A DNA stretch of 64,000 nt from Streptomyces qinzhouensis (GTDB lineage Bacteria; Actinomycetota; Actinomycetes; Streptomycetales; Streptomycetaceae). Made by a program: the position numbers and the translations under genes. Every line of letters starts with the position of its first letter. The stretch's first letter is position 1. The stretch lies in NCBI RefSeq assembly GCF_007856155.1, contig NZ_CP042266.1:558001-622000 (forward strand), read 5' to 3'. The notes beneath the pieces are model-generated. The model saw nothing but the letters and a program-made list of their open reading frames with translations, made no database searches and was not told where the DNA came from. This document shows positions 1-7,871 of the stretch, one piece after another.

Positions 1-259
1 CCCGGCGTACGCGGCGATGGCGGACGCGATGCGGGTGGCGTATCCGGGTCAGGAGATGCAGACGGCGGGGATGGGCGGGTCGATCCCGCTCTGCGGCACG
101 CTGGCGGCGCTCTACCCGGAGGCCGAGATCCTGCTGATCGGGCTGAGCGACCCGGCGGCACAGATCCACGCGCTGAACGAGTCGGTGTCGCCGGAGGAGA
201 TGGAGCGGATGGCGGTGGCCGAGGCGCTGTTCCTGCGGAAGTACGCGGCGTCGAAGTAG
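1..259 (+). CDS. M20-family peptidase/dipeptidase, C-terminal end (partial)
   Basis: The window opens inside this gene; about 85 C-terminal residues are visible before the TAG stop. The segment GMGGSIPLCGTL followed by ILLIGLSDPAAQIHALNESVS is typical of the last catalytic-domain strands of M20/M25/M40 zinc peptidases, where a His (here in QIHALNE) and a Glu follow the GGSIP loop. Such enzymes cleave dipeptides or acylated amino acids in the cytoplasm. The N-terminal metal-binding half lies outside the window, so substrate class cannot be judged. Confidence 0.85.
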   Translation, partial: PAYAAMADAMRVAYPGQEMQTAGMGGSIPLCGTLAALYPEAEILLIGLSDPAAQIHALNESVSPEEMERMAVAEALFLRKYAASK

Positions 260-392
260 GCCGCGTCGGGCGCCGGGCGGGCTCGTCACCTTTGGGGGCG
301 AGCCCGTGCCGGGCGGCGATTCAGCGTCGGGCGAAGATCGCGCTCGGCGTACTCCGGGGACGCGGCGGCGGGGCGGTGCCTAGATTCAGCGC

Positions 393-1094
393 ATGGACAT
401 TGTTGACGTACGGCCCCGCCTCCACATGTTCCGCTTCCCGATCGGCCAGGCGTATCTCTGGCGCGACAACGACGGACTGACCCTCATCGACTCCGGTGAT
501 GTCAACGCCGGTCCGGCCGTCGAGGAGGGCATACGGGCCACCGGCCAGGATCCCGCCCGGCTCCGCCGGATCGTGCTGACCCACTACCACCGCGACCATG
601 TCGGTGCCGCGCGGGAACTGGCCGACCGGTACGGCGCCGAGATCGTCGCGCACCGGCTCGACGCCCCGGTCGTCAGGGGCGAGGCCCCGACGCCCGAACC
701 GAAGCTGCTGGACTGGGAGATCCCGTACTATGAGCACGCCCTGACGGTCCCGCCGGCCCCGCCGACCCGGGTGGACCGGGAGGTGGTGGACGGCGACGAA
801 CTCGACTTCGGCGACGGCGCGGTCGTGGTGCACGCGCCGGGACACACCGACGGCTCCATCGGGATCCATCTGCCCCGGCACGGCGTGCTGTTCACCGGGG
901 ACGCGGTCGCCGCGATCGAACGGCGGGTGATCCTGGGGGTGTTCAACACCGACCGGGCGCGGGCGAAGTCGTCGATGAGCCGCTTCGCGGCACTGGCACC
1001 GGAGACGGTCTGTTTCGGCCACGGGGATCCGGTGACCGAGGACACGGCGGCGGTGCTGCGCGCGGCCGCCGATGAGGTGGCGGCGGCGGAGTGA
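393..1094 (+). CDS. MBL-fold metallo-hydrolase
   Basis: This 233-residue protein has the metallo-beta-lactamase signature HYHRDH at residues 64-69, a further ligand His151 in APGHTDGS, Asp170 in FTGD and His210 in FGHGDP, so the dinuclear metal site looks complete. The family includes glyoxalase II-like thioesterases, lactonases and hydrolases; the single compact domain without extra modules does not narrow the substrate. It is cytoplasmic, with no signal peptide. It follows an unrelated peptidase by about 130 bases and precedes a small NTF2-like gene on the same strand by 33 bases, so the two may be co-transcribed. Confidence 0.9.
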   Translation: MDIVDVRPRLHMFRFPIGQAYLWRDNDGLTLIDSGDVNAGPAVEEGIRATGQDPARLRRIVLTHYHRDHVGAARELADRYGAEIVAHRLDAPVVRGEAPTPEPKLLDWEIPYYEHALTVPPAPPTRVDREVVDGDELDFGDGAVVVHAPGHTDGSIGIHLPRHGVLFTGDAVAAIERRVILGVFNTDRARAKSSMSRFAALAPETVCFGHGDPVTEDTAAVLRAAADEVAAAE

Positions 1095-1127
1095 CCGGCG
1101 CCGGGAGGCGTGGGCCAGGATGGTCCG

Positions 1128-1526
1128 ATGAGCGAGGAGACGACGGACGGTGTGGCCGAGGCGATCGCGGGCGAGCTGGAACTGCTGGCTCCGCGGGTGA
1201 GGTCGGACCGGGAGGCGGCCGGACGGTTGCTGGACCCCGACTTCGTGGAGGTGGGCGCGTCGGGCCGCCGGTGGGACCGTGAGGCGATGCTGTCCGAACT
1301 GCCCGGGAAGCCGGGCGCCTTTGAGGACGGTCCGCGGTACGAACCCTCCGGTATGACGGGCACCGTTCTGGCGCCCGGCATCGTGCATGTGACGTACGAG
1401 GTCGTCCTCGGGGAGCGGCGGTCCCGGCACAGTTCGATCTGGCGGCGGCGGGACGGCGACGGCGGGTGGCGCATGTACTACCACCAGGGCACGATCGTCC
1501 CGCCCGGCACCGCGGAAACGCCCTGA
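1128..1526 (+). CDS. NTF2-like (DUF4440-type) protein
   Basis: The product of about 132 residues fits the cone-shaped NTF2/SnoaL fold seen in DUF4440 proteins: an early helix with SDREAAGRLLDPDFVEVGASGRRWDREAML, then beta strands ending in SSIWRRRDGDGGWRMYYHQGT. The ATG at 1128 is preferred over the GTG at 1110 because AGGA sits about 7 bases before it. Such proteins often bind small ligands or act as isomerases, but no catalytic residue set is recognisable here. It lies just downstream of the MBL hydrolase and may share its transcript. Confidence 0.8.
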   Translation: MSEETTDGVAEAIAGELELLAPRVRSDREAAGRLLDPDFVEVGASGRRWDREAMLSELPGKPGAFEDGPRYEPSGMTGTVLAPGIVHVTYEVVLGERRSRHSSIWRRRDGDGGWRMYYHQGTIVPPGTAETP

Positions 1527-1738
1527 CCAACGGCGCGCGGGGCGCGGGGGCGGTACGGCGACGCGGGCGGCGGCCCGACGGCTGCCCGGGCCCGGGCGGC
1601 CGTCGCGGGTTCCCCCCGGGCCGGCGGACCGGTCCCCCGCCGGGGAGCGGTCCCCCCGCCGGGCCCGACCGCCGTCCGCGCGGCCCGGCGGCAGGCCCGG
1701 TCCCGCTGCAAACGTGACCCGGCGGCCCAGGCCCGTAC

Positions 1739-2923
1739 TCAGCCGACCGGAACGCCTGCCTCCAGGTTGAGGACGACTCCGCGCTCCCTGGCCCGCAGCG
1801 CCCAGCGGAGCCGCTCGTACCGGTTCGGCGGCAGGAGCTGTGCCGCCTCGCGCTCGCCGACGAAGCGCCAGCACCGCAGCTCCTCCCCCGGCAGCCGGAT
1901 CCGCCCGGCCTCGGCACCGTCGAGCCGGCCCCCGTCGAACAGCAGCCGCAGACCGCCGTAGCCGGGCGGACGCGGCGGCTCCCAGTCGACGACCAGCAGC
2001 CTGGGCACCCGGTCCAGCGTGATCCCCAACTCTTCGGTGACCTCGCGCATCCCGGCGCGCGCGGGCGCCTCACCCGGCTCGACCACACCACCCGGGAACT
2101 CCCAGCCGGGCTTGTACGTCGGATCGACCAGCAGCACCCGGTCCTGGTCGTCGAAGAGGAGCACTCCGGCGGCAAGGGTCTCGGCGGTGGGCTCCGGGGT
2201 CTGCACGATCTCGCAGACGGGGGCTTCGCCGGTGCGCAGGGCCTCGGCGATGCGGTGCGCGGTCTGGCGCGGGTCGAGCGGGCCGTTGTCGACGACGAAG
2301 GCATCGGTTTCGAGCCACTCCAACGCGGCGTGGTAGGGCTCGATATGGTCGTACGCCCACCGGCCGCGGCCTTCCGCGTCCAGCACCCGGCCCGTCACCC
2401 CGCCCACGCCGCCGACTCCGTTCGCGCCCGCCGGTCCGCTTGCGCCGGTCGCGCCGCTGGCGGCGTTGGCACCACTGACGCCGTTGGCGGCCTTGGCAGC
2501 GTTCGTGCCGTTCGTGCCGTTCGCTTCGGACAGCGGGCGCTCCCGCTCCTCGCGAGACGCTATCCGGGAGCGCAGTATCGTTTCATCAGGCCTCAGCAGC
2601 ACCTGCCGCACCGGGATACGGCGAGCCGCGAGCCCCCCGAAGATCTCATCCCGGTACTCCTGGCGCAGCAGTGTCATCGGCACCACCAGCACCCCGCCCA
2701 GTTGGGTCAGCATGGCGGCGGCCGTGTCCACCACGAGCCGTCGCCAGATCGGTAGATCCTGGTAGTCCCCCACTTCGTCGAGTGCCTTCGGCGGCAGCAG
2801 CAGACGCAGTTCCGCGCCAATGAGTTCGGGGTCGTACAGCGTGCTGTTCGGGATCAGATCGACCAGTTCGCCTGCGGTGGTCGTTTTGCCCGCCCCGAAC
2901 GCACCGTTGATCCAGACGATCAC
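1739..2923 (-). CDS. P-loop kinase-like/AAA domain fused to Nudix hydrolase
   Basis: Two domains are joined. Residues 1-130 form a P-loop NTPase of the small-molecule kinase type, with Walker A GAFGAGKT at 7-14. Residues from about 245 form a Nudix hydrolase, with the Nudix box running from GGVVEPGE (278) to REVTEELG (293-300). Between them, about residues 134-178, is an Ala/Asn/Gly/Thr-rich low-complexity linker of repeated ANG/TNG/SGA units. The GTG start at 2923 puts Walker A at the N-terminus and overlaps the stop of the small gene upstream (GTGA), suggesting coupling; GGAG lies just before it. The fusion suggests phosphorylation or clearance of a nucleoside-like substrate, but the ligand is unknown. 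Confidence 0.85.
   Translation of the reverse strand: MIVWINGAFGAGKTTTAGELVDLIPNSTLYDPELIGAELRLLLPPKALDEVGDYQDLPIWRRLVVDTAAAMLTQLGGVLVVPMTLLRQEYRDEIFGGLAARRIPVRQVLLRPDETILRSRIASREERERPLSEANGTNGTNAAKAANGVSGANAASGATGASGPAGANGVGGVGGVTGRVLDAEGRGRWAYDHIEPYHAALEWLETDAFVVDNGPLDPRQTAHRIAEALRTGEAPVCEIVQTPEPTAETLAAGVLLFDDQDRVLLVDPTYKPGWEFPGGVVEPGEAPARAGMREVTEELGITLDRVPRLLVVDWEPPRPPGYGGLRLLFDGGRLDGAEAGRIRLPGEELRCWRFVGEREAAQLLPPNRYERLRWALRARERGVVLNLEAGVPVG
2390..2524 (-). repeat. low-complexity in-frame linker repeat
   Basis: Inside the P-loop/Nudix fusion the coding strand runs through degenerate 9-15-base units rich in GCC/GGC/AAC/ACG codons, giving strings such as NGTNGTNAAKAANG and SGATGASG. The pattern suggests slippage expansion between two folded domains; length may vary between strains. 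Confidence 0.6.
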
Positions 2924-3078
2924 TCGTACTCCAGAATGGGAAGGCCGCTGAACAGCGACGGAGCCGGATTCGTGGGACTGTCTGGGAGAGGCATGGGAAA
3001 AGTCGGCGTCCACAGCGCAGCCCCCACCGCTTCCTTCTCCCACACTCTCTGGAGGTACCCAACTATCCGCTCCTCCAT
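2920..3078 (-). CDS. small protein of unknown function, possibly 5'-truncated
   Basis: A 52-residue frame starting MEERIVGYLQRVWEKEAVG and ending LFSGLPILEYE has plausible actinobacterial composition, with a mixed-charge helix followed by a Pro-rich stretch. Its TGA overlaps the GTG start of the P-loop/Nudix gene, the usual sign of a coupled upstream gene. The frame stays open upstream to an ATG at 3132, which runs into the IS5-type transposase remnant, so the original N-terminus may have been lost. The family is not recognised. Confidence 0.5.
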   Translation of the reverse strand: MEERIVGYLQRVWEKEAVGAALWTPTFPMPLPDSPTNPAPSLFSGLPILEYE

Positions 3079-3123
3079 CGCGAGTGTTACCTCGCTGTAG
3101 GCGCCCTCCGCTCCCGGCAGCTC

Positions 3124-3411
3124 ATGGCCCATCCGCTCCTCGACTGCCACCCGCGGGAGATCGCCGAGCCGCTGATCCCGCCCTCGCGGGTCCGGCCGCA
3201 GGGCGGAGGGACGCAGGGCGGAGGGACGCAGGGCGGAGGGACGCAGGGCGGAGGGACGCAGGACACTCCTGATGAGACGCTGTTCGCCGCGATGATCTAC
3301 ATCCTGGTCTCCGGCTGCGCCTGGCGGTCGCTGCCGCCCCGCTTCGGGATATCGAAGCCGACCGCCCATCGCCGGTTCCTGATCCGGGCCCGGGCCGGCG
3401 CCTGTCCGGCA
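3124..3411 (+). pseudogene. IS5-family transposase N-terminal remnant
   Basis: The frame encodes EIAEPLIPPSRVRPQGGGT, then TPDETLFAAMIYILVSGCAWRSLPPRF and GISKPTAHRRFL, which is the DUF4096-like N-terminal DNA-binding region of IS5-group transposases. After about 95 residues similarity stops; the rest of the frame is Arg/Pro/Ala-rich noise, and the DDE catalytic domain is absent. No inverted ends were found. It is therefore a decayed insertion, now sitting between a small minus-strand gene and an Lrp regulator. An internal 15-bp tandem repeat has inserted extra QGGGT units. Confidence 0.75.
3201..3260 (+). repeat. 15-bp tandem repeat, four exact copies
   Basis: The unit GGGCGGAGGGACGCA occurs four times head to tail at 3201, 3216, 3231 and 3246. 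Being a multiple of three it stays in frame in the transposase remnant and adds QGGGT each time. The copies are identical, implying recent expansion or ongoing slippage. Confidence 0.95.
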
Positions 3412-3576
3412 GGCTGCCGGGTGCCGAAGTCGCCGTGCCGTCGCCGCGCCGGCCCGGCACCCGGTTCCACCGCATCCGGGTCGACTGCCCGATGGTGCGC
3501 ATCAGCCGGAATTCCGGATATGTGACCACCAGCACATGAGATGCTTTTAAGCTCCCAAAGGTGACATGGTGGGAGT

Positions 3577-4047
3577 GTGTTGGACGATACGGACCGCAGG
3601 ATCGTGCGCGTACTCACCCGGGACGGCCGAACGCCCTATACGGCCCTCGCCCGCGACCTGGGCGTTTCCGAGGGGACCGTACGCCAGCGGGTGGCCAGGC
3701 TCCAGGAGAGCGGCGTGCTGCGTATCGTGGCGCTCTGCGATCCGCTGCGACTGGGGCACCAGTCGGTACGGTTGATGATCCGCGTCCGCGATCTCACCCC
3801 GAGAGCGGTGGCCAAGACGCTCTCCGGAATGCCGATGATCAACCATGTCGCGCTCTGCGCCGGAAGCCAGGACATCTTCCTGGAAGGCACCTGCCGCGAC
3901 CAGGCCCAGCTCGTCCAGTTGCTGGACGACATCCGGATGCTGCCGGGGGTCTCCCGGGTCCAGGTCCTGCTATTGCTGGAACTCTTCAAGGACTACACCT
4001 GGAGCGGACTGGCGAGCGCCGTGGGCCAGGGCGTCTCGGAGGAGTAG
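3577..4047 (+). CDS. Lrp/AsnC family transcriptional regulator
   Basis: The 156-residue protein begins LDDTDRRIVRVLTRDGRTPYTALARDLGVSEGTV, the canonical AsnC-type winged helix-turn-helix, followed by a RAM ligand-binding domain (about residues 62-140) with ALCAGSQDIFLEGTCRDQAQL. These regulators form octamers and respond to amino acids or related small molecules. The start may be GTG 3577 or the TTG next to it; GGGAG lies at 3571-3575. It is convergent with a second Lrp gene and is therefore not obviously linked to a target operon. Confidence 0.9.
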   Translation: MLDDTDRRIVRVLTRDGRTPYTALARDLGVSEGTVRQRVARLQESGVLRIVALCDPLRLGHQSVRLMIRVRDLTPRAVAKTLSGMPMINHVALCAGSQDIFLEGTCRDQAQLVQLLDDIRMLPGVSRVQVLLLLELFKDYTWSGLASAVGQGVSEE

Positions 4048-4142
4048 CCGGGACTTCCGGGCGCCGCCGTCCGTGCCGTACGGGCCCCGGCCGCATCCCG
4101 TACCCGAACGGGCTCGTCCGCACCCCGCGCCCCGCGCCCCGC

Positions 4143-4676
4143 TCAGCCGGGGATGATCCGCTTCCCCGGCCGGACCGGGACCTCCCGGAACCCCTCCCAC
4201 AGATACGAGTCCTTGATGACCTCCAGCACGGTGAGTGCCTCGGCGTGGGCGACCCCGTTGACCCGGCGGACCCGTTCCGTGAGCAGCTCCGCGAGATGTT
4301 CGAGATCGCGGCAGCGGACGTCCACGATCAGGTCGTAGGGGCCGACGCAGGAGGCGACGTACCGCACATCCGGCATCCGGGACAGCTCATGGGCGACCAG
4401 GGCGACCGGGATGTGATGGACCCGTACCGCGAGATGGACCTCCATCTCGCCCATGCGTACCGCGTCGGTCATCCCCACCACCTGGAGGACGCCCTTGCGC
4501 TGGAGCCGCTGGTAGCGGGCGCGTACCGACGCTTCCGAGAGGCCGACCGTCCGGCCGATCTCGGCGAAGGAGCTGCGGCCGTCGACCCTGAGCTGGTCGA
4601 TGATCCGGCGGTCCAGGTCGTCGATCACCGGGGACCTCCAATCGGGTGCGGGAGCGGACTCTGTCAGCACCATCAT
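4143..4676 (-). CDS. Lrp/AsnC family regulator, divergent from the transporter operon
   Basis: The 177-residue protein carries the HTH in IDDLDRRIIDQLRVDGRSSFAEIGRTVGLSEASVRARYQRL (split here only for recognition: IDDLDRRI then EIGRTVGLSEASV), then a RAM domain with MPDVRYVASCVGPYDLIVDVRC. Its start lies about 285 bases from the first ATG of the divergent ABC transporter/catabolic operon, the standard arrangement for an Lrp activator or repressor of that operon. Amino acids or amino-acid-like breakdown products are the usual effectors of the family. The target assignment rests on gene order only. Confidence 0.9.
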   Translation of the reverse strand: MMVLTESAPAPDWRSPVIDDLDRRIIDQLRVDGRSSFAEIGRTVGLSEASVRARYQRLQRKGVLQVVGMTDAVRMGEMEVHLAVRVHHIPVALVAHELSRMPDVRYVASCVGPYDLIVDVRCRDLEHLAELLTERVRRVNGVAHAEALTVLEVIKDSYLWEGFREVPVRPGKRIIPG

Positions 4677-4960
4677 GAACCTTCTCTACTGACCCTCCAA
4701 TGTCGCCCGTCACATCCCGGGCTGCGAGATGCGCGGAAATCGGGCGGTCTTTCCACGGGATTCGTTTCGGTTTCATCTTTCCGGCGGGGGGTCCGTTAAC
4801 CGACGCTTTCCCCAACCGATACCCCCGCCTCCGCCGGCCCGGCCAGGGCCGCCGAACGGGCTCCGGGCTCCCTTACCGCCTCTCGGCCGCCGCACCCCGC
4901 GACGAGCCCGGCGGCGACCGGCCCGGACCGGAACCGCCCCCGGACAAGGAGTTCAGCGCC

Positions 4961-5011
4961 ATGCAGACCACCCTTCCCCCCGACCGGCCGTCCCGCCGGG
5001 CCCCGCGGTGA
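4961..5011 (+). CDS. possible 16-residue leader peptide
   Basis: An ATG at 4961 lies 9 bases behind a strong AAGGAG and opens the frame MQTTLPPDRPSRRAPR ending in TGA at 5009-5011. That stop overlaps the GTG at 5008 that starts the permease frame. This is either a short leader translated to couple initiation of the permease, or the true N-terminus of the permease displaced by a one-base frameshift. No attenuator-like run of a single amino acid is present; Pro and Arg are enriched. Confidence 0.4.
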   Translation: MQTTLPPDRPSRRAPR

Positions 5012-5937
5012 CGTTCGCGGCGGCCGGCACCGGCGCTACGCCCCGGCGACCGGGGAAGCCCCCCGCCCCGCCGGCGCGGGAGCCACGGGCCCGCCGGGCC
5101 GCGGTGACGACCCTGCTCCTCGCCCCGGCCGGGATCACCGTCGCCGGCCTGGTGCTGGTGCCACTGCTCCTGGTGGTACGGAACAGCTTCGCCTCGGCCG
5201 ACGCCTACGGCGGCATCCAGGGCGGCTGGACCCTGGCGAACTACCAGGACCTGATGGACCCCGTCTATCTCAAGGTCTTCTCCTACAGCCTGGGCATGGC
5301 CGCCCTGAACACCGCGGTCTGCCTGGTGCTCGGCTACGTCGTCTCGTACTACCTGTCGAGCCGGTCCCCGCAGCGCCAGATGCTGCTGCTCCTGCTGATC
5401 ATCGTGCCGTTCTGGACCGACTTCCTGGTCCGCACCTTCGCGTGGATCAATCTGCTCAGCCCGGGTGGCCCGGTGAACAGTCTCACCGACGCGATCGGGT
5501 TCACCGACGGCGCCACCCAGTGGATCCCCAGCCAGGGCGCGTCCTTCGTCGGTCTGGTGTACGCCTTCCTGCCGACCGCGATCTTCCCGATCTACGCTTC
5601 CCTGCGCAGCGTCGACCATTCGCTCGGCGAGGCCGCCCGGGACCTCGGCTGCGGCTGGTGGCGGGTGCACACCCGGGTCCTGCTGCCGATCGCCCGGCCC
5701 GGGATGCTGGCGGCGGCACTGCTCACCTTCATCCCGACCCTCGGTGTTTTCGTGATCCCCGTGCTGCTCGGCGGCGGACGCGACCAGTTGGTCGGCAATC
5801 TCATCGTCACGCTCTACACCGAGTTCCGTAACCAGCCGATGGGCGCCGCCGCGTCCGTGGTGCTGCTGCTTCTGATGGTGGCCTCGATGGCGGTATTCGG
5901 ACTCGCCGCCCGGCGGCTGAGGAGGAAGTCGGCATGA
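5008..5937 (+). CDS. ABC transporter permease, PotB-like
   Basis: About 309 residues with a Pro/Ala/Arg-rich N-terminal stretch and roughly six membrane segments (from TTLLLAPAGITVAGLVLVP). The EAA loop EAARDLGCGWWRVHTRVLLPIARPG (glycine of the D/G motif present) contacts the ATPase. Segments FWTDFLVRTFAWINLL match permeases of spermidine/putrescine-type importers. GTG 5008 is chosen because the frame overlaps the upstream leader stop and further upstream translation is noise. It is the first membrane component of the PotBCDA-like set, and its stop overlaps the next gene (ATGA). Confidence 0.9.
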   Translation: MTFAAAGTGATPRRPGKPPAPPAREPRARRAAVTTLLLAPAGITVAGLVLVPLLLVVRNSFASADAYGGIQGGWTLANYQDLMDPVYLKVFSYSLGMAALNTAVCLVLGYVVSYYLSSRSPQRQMLLLLLIIVPFWTDFLVRTFAWINLLSPGGPVNSLTDAIGFTDGATQWIPSQGASFVGLVYAFLPTAIFPIYASLRSVDHSLGEAARDLGCGWWRVHTRVLLPIARPGMLAAALLTFIPTLGVFVIPVLLGGGRDQLVGNLIVTLYTEFRNQPMGAAASVVLLLLMVASMAVFGLAARRLRRKSA

Positions 5938-6731
5938 AGCACACTCTCGACACCGTGACCGCATGGCTCGCCCGCGGCGTGATCGCCTTCCTCTACATCC
6001 CCATCGTCGTCGTGGTCGTGCTCTCCTTCAACGACTCCGAGGTCACCTACAAGTGGGCCGGGTTCAGCACCCGTTGGTACGGAGAGCTGTCGCGGAACAC
6101 CGAACTGCTGGCCGCCCTGCGGGTCAGCGCCGAGACGGCGCTGATCTCCGCCACCCTGGCCACCCTCTGCGGACTGCTCGCCGCGATGGGCATGGCCCGG
6201 CTGCGGTCCCGGGGCAAGGCGGTCTTCTCGGGCGGGCTCTTCCTGCCGCTGATCGTCCCGGAGATCGTGCTGGGCGTCGCCCTGCTCTCGGTCTTCGGCG
6301 CGATGAGCGCCGACCTCGGGACGCAGACCTTGGTCCTGGGCCATCTGGTGGTGACCCTCCCGTACGCGGCACTGATCGTCCTCGGCGCCTACAACGCGCT
6401 CGATGCGTCGCTGGAGGAGGCCGCGACCGACCTCGGGTGCAATGCCTGGCAGGCGTTCCGCCGGGTCACCCTGCCGCTGCTCCGGCAGCCGCTGCTGGCC
6501 GCGTGGCTGCTCAGCTTCACCATCTCCTTCGGCAACATCGTGATGTCGACCTTCACCAACGGCGTCGGCAGCACCACCCTGCCGCTGCGGGTCTACTCGA
6601 TGCTCAAGGGCGGACTCACCCCCGAGATCAACGCCCTGGGCACCATCCTCGTGCTCTTCACTCTGCTGATCATCCTCGGAGTCGGACTGCGGCAGATGCG
6701 CCGGGTCCTGCTCGGCGCGGGCCGCTCCTGA
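5934..6731 (+). CDS. ABC transporter permease, PotC-like
   Basis: The 265-residue protein has six predicted membrane helices and an EAA loop EEAATDLGCNAWQAFRRVTLPLLRQP. The opening FLYIPIVVVVVLSFNDSEVTYKWAGFSTRWY is highly characteristic of PotC-type permeases of polyamine importers. Its ATG overlaps the TGA of the PotB-like gene by four bases, so the pair is translated together. It forms the heterodimeric channel with the preceding permease. Confidence 0.93.
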   Translation: MKHTLDTVTAWLARGVIAFLYIPIVVVVVLSFNDSEVTYKWAGFSTRWYGELSRNTELLAALRVSAETALISATLATLCGLLAAMGMARLRSRGKAVFSGGLFLPLIVPEIVLGVALLSVFGAMSADLGTQTLVLGHLVVTLPYAALIVLGAYNALDASLEEAATDLGCNAWQAFRRVTLPLLRQPLLAAWLLSFTISFGNIVMSTFTNGVGSTTLPLRVYSMLKGGLTPEINALGTILVLFTLLIILGVGLRQMRRVLLGAGRS

Positions 6732-6798
6732 CCCCCCTGCTCTCGGCCCCGGTTCCTCCCTCCCCGCGGTCCGTCCGCCCCGTACGAAAGGCACCACC

Positions 6799-7869
6799 AT
6801 GCGCGTAAGAAGCGTCTCCAGAGGCGTCCTCACGGTCGCCGTAGCCACTGTCACCGCGCTCGTCGCCACCGGCTGCGGCAGCTCGGAATCCTCATCCGGC
6901 GGCGGGAAGAAGCTCAACGTCTACGCCTGGGCCGGGGAGATCCCCGACACCGTGGTGAAGAAGTTCGAGCAGGAGACCGGGATCGACGTCACCCTCGACA
7001 CCTTCGACAGCAACGAGACCATGACCGCCAAGCTCAGCTCGGGCTCGGCCGGTTACGACCTGGTGGAGCCCAGCCAGTACAGCGTGCAGCAGCTCGTCGG
7101 ACAGAAGCTGATCCAGCCCCTGGACCACTCCCGTATCAAGGGCCTCGACAACATCGCGGACAAGTTCCGCGACCCGTCGTACGACCCCGGGAACAAGTAC
7201 TCCGTCCCGTGGATCTGGGGCACCACCGGCTTCGCGTACAACAAGAAGTGCATCCCGTCGGCGACGAGCTGGAAGACGCTCTTCGACGAGAAGCACAAGG
7301 GCAAGGTCTACATGCTGGACAACATGCTGGCGGCGTACATCGCGGGCCTCCAGGTCACCGGCTCCCGGGCCACCAGCACCGACGAGGGCGAGATCAAGGA
7401 CGCCACCGAGGCGCTGACCGACCAGAAGAAGATGCTCGCGGGTTACAACTCCACCAACTACCCGCAGTTGCTGTCCTCCGGGCAGGCGTGCGCGGCCCAG
7501 GCGTGGAGCGGTACGGCGATGGCGAAGGTCGTCGCCGCCAACCCGGACGTCGAGTACGTACTCCCCGAGGAGGGCGGCTCCCTCTGGACCGACGGCCTCG
7601 CCATTCCCAAGGGCGCCAAGAACACCGACGCCGCCTACCAGTTCATCAACTTCCTGCTCCGCCCCGAGATCGCGGCCATGGCCACCGACGACGGCGGCAG
7701 CGCCAGCGCCAACGCCAAGGCGCGGGAGTTCGTGAAGGACAAGAAGGCGCTGGAGAACCCGGCGGTCTACGCCCCCGACGCGGCCGTCGCCAAGGCGGAC
7801 TTCCTGCTCGACCCGGGAGCCGCGATGAAGCACTTCCAGCAGGGCTGGACCAAGGTGAAGGCGTCCTGA
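6799..7869 (+). CDS. extracellular solute-binding lipoprotein, PotD/PotF-like
   Basis: A 356-residue lipoprotein with an N-terminal signal ending in LVATGC (lipobox) and then KLNVYAWAGEIPDTVVKKFEQETG, the opening of polyamine-type binding proteins. VPWIWGTTGFAYNKK and YQFINFLLRPEIAA are also family hallmarks. It captures the substrate at the outer face of the membrane and delivers it to the two permeases. An AAAGG ribosome site lies before the ATG. Substrate could be putrescine, spermidine or a differently charged compound; binding residues were not mapped. Confidence 0.93.
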   Translation: MRVRSVSRGVLTVAVATVTALVATGCGSSESSSGGGKKLNVYAWAGEIPDTVVKKFEQETGIDVTLDTFDSNETMTAKLSSGSAGYDLVEPSQYSVQQLVGQKLIQPLDHSRIKGLDNIADKFRDPSYDPGNKYSVPWIWGTTGFAYNKKCIPSATSWKTLFDEKHKGKVYMLDNMLAAYIAGLQVTGSRATSTDEGEIKDATEALTDQKKMLAGYNSTNYPQLLSSGQACAAQAWSGTAMAKVVAANPDVEYVLPEEGGSLWTDGLAIPKGAKNTDAAYQFINFLLRPEIAAMATDDGGSASANAKAREFVKDKKALENPAVYAPDAAVAKADFLLDPGAAMKHFQQGWTKVKAS

Positions 7870-7871
7870 TC

